NCBI GenBank assembly: GCA_026419315.1
Contig: JANZZQ010000039.1
Coordinates: 1 to 9,264 of the forward strand
Direction: 5' to 3'
DNA: 9,264 bases
DNA from: Armatimonadota bacterium
Lineage (GTDB): Bacteria > Armatimonadota > Fervidibacteria > Fervidibacterales > Fervidibacteraceae
Part shown: in pieces, positions 6,013 through 9,264 of the stretch
Numbering within the stretch: position 1 is the first letter of the stretch
Layout: each line of letters starts with the position of its first letter
The notes under the pieces: generated by a model
The model's database searches: none
The model's input: only the letters and a program-made list of their open reading frames with translations
What the model was told of the DNA's origin: nothing
Translations under genes and position numbers: made by a program

Positions 6013-9000
6013 TCAGTAAGCGGTGCTGGAAACTTCCTGTTGGCCTCTCACGATGAGACGGCACTTGGAGCCGGAACCTTCTTTTGTGACTTCAATTAGC
6101 GCAGGGAAATGCTCGCGAAACTCTTCAAGATGGGTAACGATCAGGATACGGGCAAATTCCTTTGAGACGGTTTGGATAGCTTCAATGATTGCTTCCAGCC
6201 CTTCCTTGTCCTGTGAGCCGAAACCTTCGTCAATGATGAGGGTTCGCAAGGGGGCACCGGCTCGGTAAGAAAGCAACCGAGCCAAAGCTACCCGAACGGC
6301 AAAATCGATCCTGAACCTTTCACCACCGCTGTAAAGTTCATACGCTCGGTCTCCTAGTTCGTCGGAGACGATGATCGCCAAAGTTTCCTTCTGACTACCA
6401 GATTCCGTTGGGGTTTCAAGTTCAAACCGGAGATGCATCCGGCCATTAGTCAGCAGAGCAAGCAATCGGTTGGCTTCCCACTCAAGCCATTGGACGGCGT
6501 TTCGCAAAACCATTTTCGGGATGCCGTTCCGCCCAAAAGCCTCAGCAAGCAGTTCGTAGTCTTGTTTCTCCATACTCAACTGAGCGAGCCTTTGCTCCAG
6601 TTCCCACTTTTCCTGCTCCCGATGTTTCAGTTCTTCCAACTTCTGCCTCAACGCTCCCAGTTCCTCGTTCAGTCTTTGCAATTCGTTCTCCCTTGCCTTC
6701 CTTCGTCCTTGGAGTTCATCGAGTTGCTCTTCAATCTCAGGAAGTTGGGAAATCCGTTCTTGCAATTTTTTGGTTTGGAGGTCAATTTCCCGCAACCGTT
6801 TTTCACTTTCGGAAATGCGTTGTTTCGCTTCTTCGATCCACCTTTGTAGTTTCGGCACTTCTTCCTTAGCCGTTTGCAGCTGTTGCCACCATTGATGTAT
6901 ATGCTGGTTCTTTTGAATCCAGTCCCTCAATTGCTGGTGTTTGGTTTCGTCGTATCCCAAGTTGCGGATGTCCTCCTCCACCCGTTCAAGTTCCCTGCGC
7001 TCACCGTGAGCGAAATCACCTGTTGACAACTTTTGCTTGATCGAATCAATTTCGGTTTTGAGTTTCCCCAACTGTTCTTGAAGGGACAAAGCCTCTTCTT
7101 CGGCTTGTCGGATTCGCTCAATTTCACTCTCAAACCTTGCAAGCGATTCAACCTTCTGATGCCATCGTTGGTGGGCATCGGGATCGTAGCCCAAACTTCG
7201 TTCTTTCGTTTCCAGTTCCTGTCGCTGCTCTTGCCATTGTCTTTCCGCCTCGGATTTCCTGAGTTGCAGCAGCTCCCGATCCGCTTTCAACTTTTGTAAT
7301 TCCTTTTCTGCGTCGGCGATTTCCAAAAGCCTTTGTTGGATTTCGCCGATTTGGCGCTCTAACTCGGGCAACTGGCGAAGCGCAACCTCCGCTTTTTCAA
7401 TTTGGCTATTCAGTTGTTCAAGGTCTTTTTGCAGCCTTTCCGTTTCCCTCTCCGTTTCGGCAATCTCTGCCTCGTATTGTTCAACCTCTTTCGTCAATTT
7501 CTTCCGGAGGGAAGCGAGTTTTTGAGGTGTCAATGTCGTCTCACACAGGGGACATTTCGGCTCGCCAGCATGTTCCGCAAGCAAGTGAAGTTTCTCGCGA
7601 GTTTCATCCATCGCTTTTTGAAGTTGCTCTCGTCGAGTAACGAGCATGGTGATTTGACCAGCGATTTGCTCCTTTTTCTTTCGCGCAGTGTCGAGAAATT
7701 GCTGCCACTCTTTGAGTTTTTCCTTTGACTCTTCAAGTTGCTTCAATCTCTGTTCAACTTGCGGCTTTTGGGCGATTTTGCTTTCGTGTTGAGTTTGAGC
7801 CTGTTGCAACTTACCTTCCAATTGCGCCCACTTTTCTCTTTCCTCGGCAATTTCCCGCTCAAGTTGAGTTCGCTGCTGCTGAAGAGCCGACCATTGCCTT
7901 TGTTTTTCGTCCCATTCCTTCAAGGCTTCACGAGCCTTTTGGAGTTCGTCTAGTCTGCGTATGACTTCCCCTTTCTTGCCGATCAACTCCTGCAATTCTT
8001 TCAAGCGCTTGCTGATGTGGGCTTCGTCCCGCTCCACCGCTTTCAACCTGTTCTCCAGTTCCGATTGAGCTTTCGAAATTAACTGTTCAAGTTGGTGGCG
8101 CTTTTGTTCTAACTCGCGCAATTGACTTGCCTTTTCGCTGAGCAATCTCTCTGCCTCCTGCGCCTGAAGGAACTTTTTCATCGCTTCGGTTATCTGCTGC
8201 TCTTTGGCAAGGACCTTGTTCCACTGTTCCAGCCTTCCCTCAAATTCCTGAATTTTCCCCCGTGCATCGTCTATTTGTTGCTTGTGCAATTTCGCTTCGT
8301 CGCTCAATAGGTCGAGTTGCGCCTTTTGTGTCAACAAATCTTCCCGCTTCTTTTGAACTTGTTTGATCTCCTCTTCCGTCTTCTGTAGCATTTGTTTCGT
8401 GTGTTCCCTTTCCCGCTGCTTATTTTCAAATTCCTTGACAACTTGCGGGATTAGGGCAATTTCGTTTTCAATTTGGCTCATTCGCCGCTGACCTTCGTTG
8501 ATTTGTCCGCTCAGCGCCCTCACTTGCTCCCTCGCTTTTTCTGCGAGTTTCTCGCAGACATCCAGTCCCAAAACTTGTGCAAGTAAGTCCCGCCTTTCGG
8601 CTGGCGATAGGTCCATAAACCTGCCTGACTGTCCCTGTGGCATGAAGACAGTGTTGATGAAAGTGTCGTAATTCATCCGAAGCAATTTTTGAATTTCGCG
8701 TTCGACGACAGTGACTTTGCTTTCGGTCACGATACTGCGCCATCTGTTGCCGTCAATGTTTTGCTCCAGGGAGGCGGTGTGAGTTCCCGTCTTTCTCGAA
8801 AACCGCCGCCTCACTCGGTAAATTTGACCATCAACATCAAACTCAAGGGTGACCGACATTTCGGTTGCGCCTTTGCGGATAAGTTCAGAATTTCGGTTTG
8901 ACCGAGCTTTACCAAAGAGTGCCCAAGTTATTGCATCTAAGAGTGCGGACTTACCCGCGCCGTTGTTCCCCACAAGGGCTGCCATGTGAACCCCGCGCAA

Positions 9001-9066
9001 GTCAATTTCTTGAGGCGGCTCACCGTAACTCAAGAAGTTTTGGATTTGCAGTCTAATTAGCACCAT
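6013..9066 (-). CDS. sbcC: SbcC/Rad50-type exonuclease subunit (SMC-like ATPase)
   Basis: ATPase and DNA-tethering subunit of the SbcCD (Rad50-Mre11) nuclease, which opens hairpins and protein-blocked ends and processes double-strand breaks. The 1017 residues are close to the E. coli length (1048). The N-terminal lobe has Walker A GNNGAGKS (33-40, K39) and the Q-loop FMPQGQ (Q144). From about 170 to 860 the chain is two long Glu/Gln/Lys/Arg-rich coiled-coil arms. Between them sits the zinc hook CPLC (C505, C508), almost exactly mid-protein. The C-terminal lobe carries the ABC signature YSGGER (S913), Walker B LIIDE (D946, E947), D-loop GSQD (to 953) and the switch His in VTHLEEF (H979). Everything needed for activity appears intact. 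It starts 24 bp after the stop of the likely sbcD. ATG 9066 is preceded by AGGAGG 14 nt away, longer than usual. The next in-frame candidate is GTG 9063, which is even farther from it. Confidence 0.95.
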   Translation of the reverse strand: MVLIRLQIQNFLSYGEPPQEIDLRGVHMAALVGNNGAGKSALLDAITWALFGKARSNRNSELIRKGATEMSVTLEFDVDGQIYRVRRRFSRKTGTHTASLEQNIDGNRWRSIVTESKVTVVEREIQKLLRMNYDTFINTVFMPQGQSGRFMDLSPAERRDLLAQVLGLDVCEKLAEKAREQVRALSGQINEGQRRMSQIENEIALIPQVVKEFENKQREREHTKQMLQKTEEEIKQVQKKREDLLTQKAQLDLLSDEAKLHKQQIDDARGKIQEFEGRLEQWNKVLAKEQQITEAMKKFLQAQEAERLLSEKASQLRELEQKRHQLEQLISKAQSELENRLKAVERDEAHISKRLKELQELIGKKGEVIRRLDELQKAREALKEWDEKQRQWSALQQQRTQLEREIAEEREKWAQLEGKLQQAQTQHESKIAQKPQVEQRLKQLEESKEKLKEWQQFLDTARKKKEQIAGQITMLVTRREQLQKAMDETREKLHLLAEHAGEPKCPLCETTLTPQKLASLRKKLTKEVEQYEAEIAETERETERLQKDLEQLNSQIEKAEVALRQLPELERQIGEIQQRLLEIADAEKELQKLKADRELLQLRKSEAERQWQEQRQELETKERSLGYDPDAHQRWHQKVESLARFESEIERIRQAEEEALSLQEQLGKLKTEIDSIKQKLSTGDFAHGERRELERVEEDIRNLGYDETKHQQLRDWIQKNQHIHQWWQQLQTAKEEVPKLQRWIEEAKQRISESEKRLREIDLQTKKLQERISQLPEIEEQLDELQGRRKARENELQRLNEELGALRQKLEELKHREQEKWELEQRLAQLSMEKQDYELLAEAFGRNGIPKMVLRNAVQWLEWEANRLLALLTNGRMHLRFELETPTESGSQKETLAIIVSDELGDRAYELYSGGERFRIDFAVRVALARLLSYRAGAPLRTLIIDEGFGSQDKEGLEAIIEAIQTVSKEFARILIVTHLEEFREHFPALIEVTKEGSGSKCRLIVRGQQEVSSTAY

Positions 9067-9080
9067 GAAAAATCACGCCC

Positions 9081-9086
9081 CCTCCT
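9081..9086 (-). promoter_or_regulatory. Shine-Dalgarno upstream of sbcC with unusual spacing
   Basis: A perfect minus-strand AGGAGG lies 14 nt before the sbcC ATG at 9066, longer than the common 5-10 nt. The run continues as GGG, so pairing can slide up to 3 nt closer. The same motif is 4 nt from an out-of-frame GTG at 9076. Confidence 0.45.
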
Positions 9087-9090
9087 GCGC

Positions 9091-9264
9091 CTAAACATCT
9101 TCTATCATTTTCTGAGCCAACTCCAGAAGGCGGTTTTTCCTCTCTCTAACTTGTTTGTCTACCCGCGACTTCTCCTCCAACCATTTCTCCAGCAAGTTAA
9201 TTGGGTTCTGTCGCAATAACTGCTCAAATTCTTCAGGCGTCCTGCTAATTGGGTCGTTAATTTC
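9091..9264 (-). CDS. sbcD: C-terminal end of a protein upstream of sbcC, probably SbcD/Mre11 nuclease (5' end outside window)
   Basis: An open minus frame runs from the window edge to TAG at 9091-9093, giving 57 residues with no start in view. The peptide contains DPISRTPEEFEQLL (4-17), NPINLLEKWLEEK (20-32) and a charged helix ending QKMIEDV. Mre11-like proteins often end in such a charged helical tail, with a short segment resembling the DP-x-LL-x-x-W/Y pattern. The metallophosphatase core lies outside the window and cannot be checked. The sbcD identity therefore rests mainly on position: same strand, 24 bp before sbcC, which is the usual sbcD-sbcC order. That this is a real coding end is likely; the name is inference. 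Confidence 0.6.
   Translation of the reverse strand, partial: EINDPISRTPEEFEQLLRQNPINLLEKWLEEKSRVDKQVRERKNRLLELAQKMIEDV

Noticed and set aside
6433..8901. Several + strand open frames rich in Leu and Phe opposite sbcC
   Set aside because: They are the antisense reading of Glu/Lys/Gln-rich coiled-coil codons, which gives Phe/Leu-rich strings. They have no independent motifs.
1..9264. CRISPR array, tRNA/rRNA, insertion sequence or phage genes
   Set aside because: No regularly spaced repeats, RNA gene landmarks, transposase motifs or terminal inverted repeats were seen in reading the window.

Overview
The window is ordinary bacterial chromosome, about half G+C, and almost fully coding. I cannot name the organism from it. 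The Glu/Lys-rich proteins and short palindromes in the non-coding spacer would fit a thermophilic or deep-branching bacterium such as an armatimonad, but that is only an impression. No phage, transposase, CRISPR, tRNA or rRNA signal was seen.

Layout: only the left-edge gene is on the + strand. It is the C-terminal 60% or so of thiD (thiamine pyrimidine kinase), ending at 457. It converges, across a 39 bp gap, on a long run of minus-strand genes. Read in their own direction (right to left) these are: the last 57 codons of a gene that is probably sbcD; sbcC (SbcC/Rad50 ATPase with an intact central zinc hook); a 0.5 kb spacer with small palindromes and no convincing gene; a GT-A type (family 2-like) glycosyltransferase of unknown substrate; cysE (serine O-acetyltransferase); and an AddA-like UvrD-family helicase with a C-terminal PD-(D/E)XK nuclease.

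Function: two DNA double-strand-end processing machines, SbcCD and an AddA-type helicase-nuclease, lie within 9 kb of each other on the same strand, separated by a glycosyltransferase and a cysteine biosynthesis gene. cysE and the helicase-nuclease are tightly linked: the helicase's best Shine-Dalgarno sequence overlaps the cysE stop codon, suggesting translational coupling. sbcD? and sbcC are 24 bp apart and should form the usual operon. The glycosyltransferase and cysE are 71 bp apart and may belong to the same transcript.

The Shine-Dalgarno positions argue for start codons slightly inside the longest open frame for three genes (helicase, cysE, glycosyltransferase). I found no clear new system. 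The items most worth a look are the orphan glycosyltransferase, the palindromic spacer at 5518-6012, and the AddA-like protein with no addB in view.
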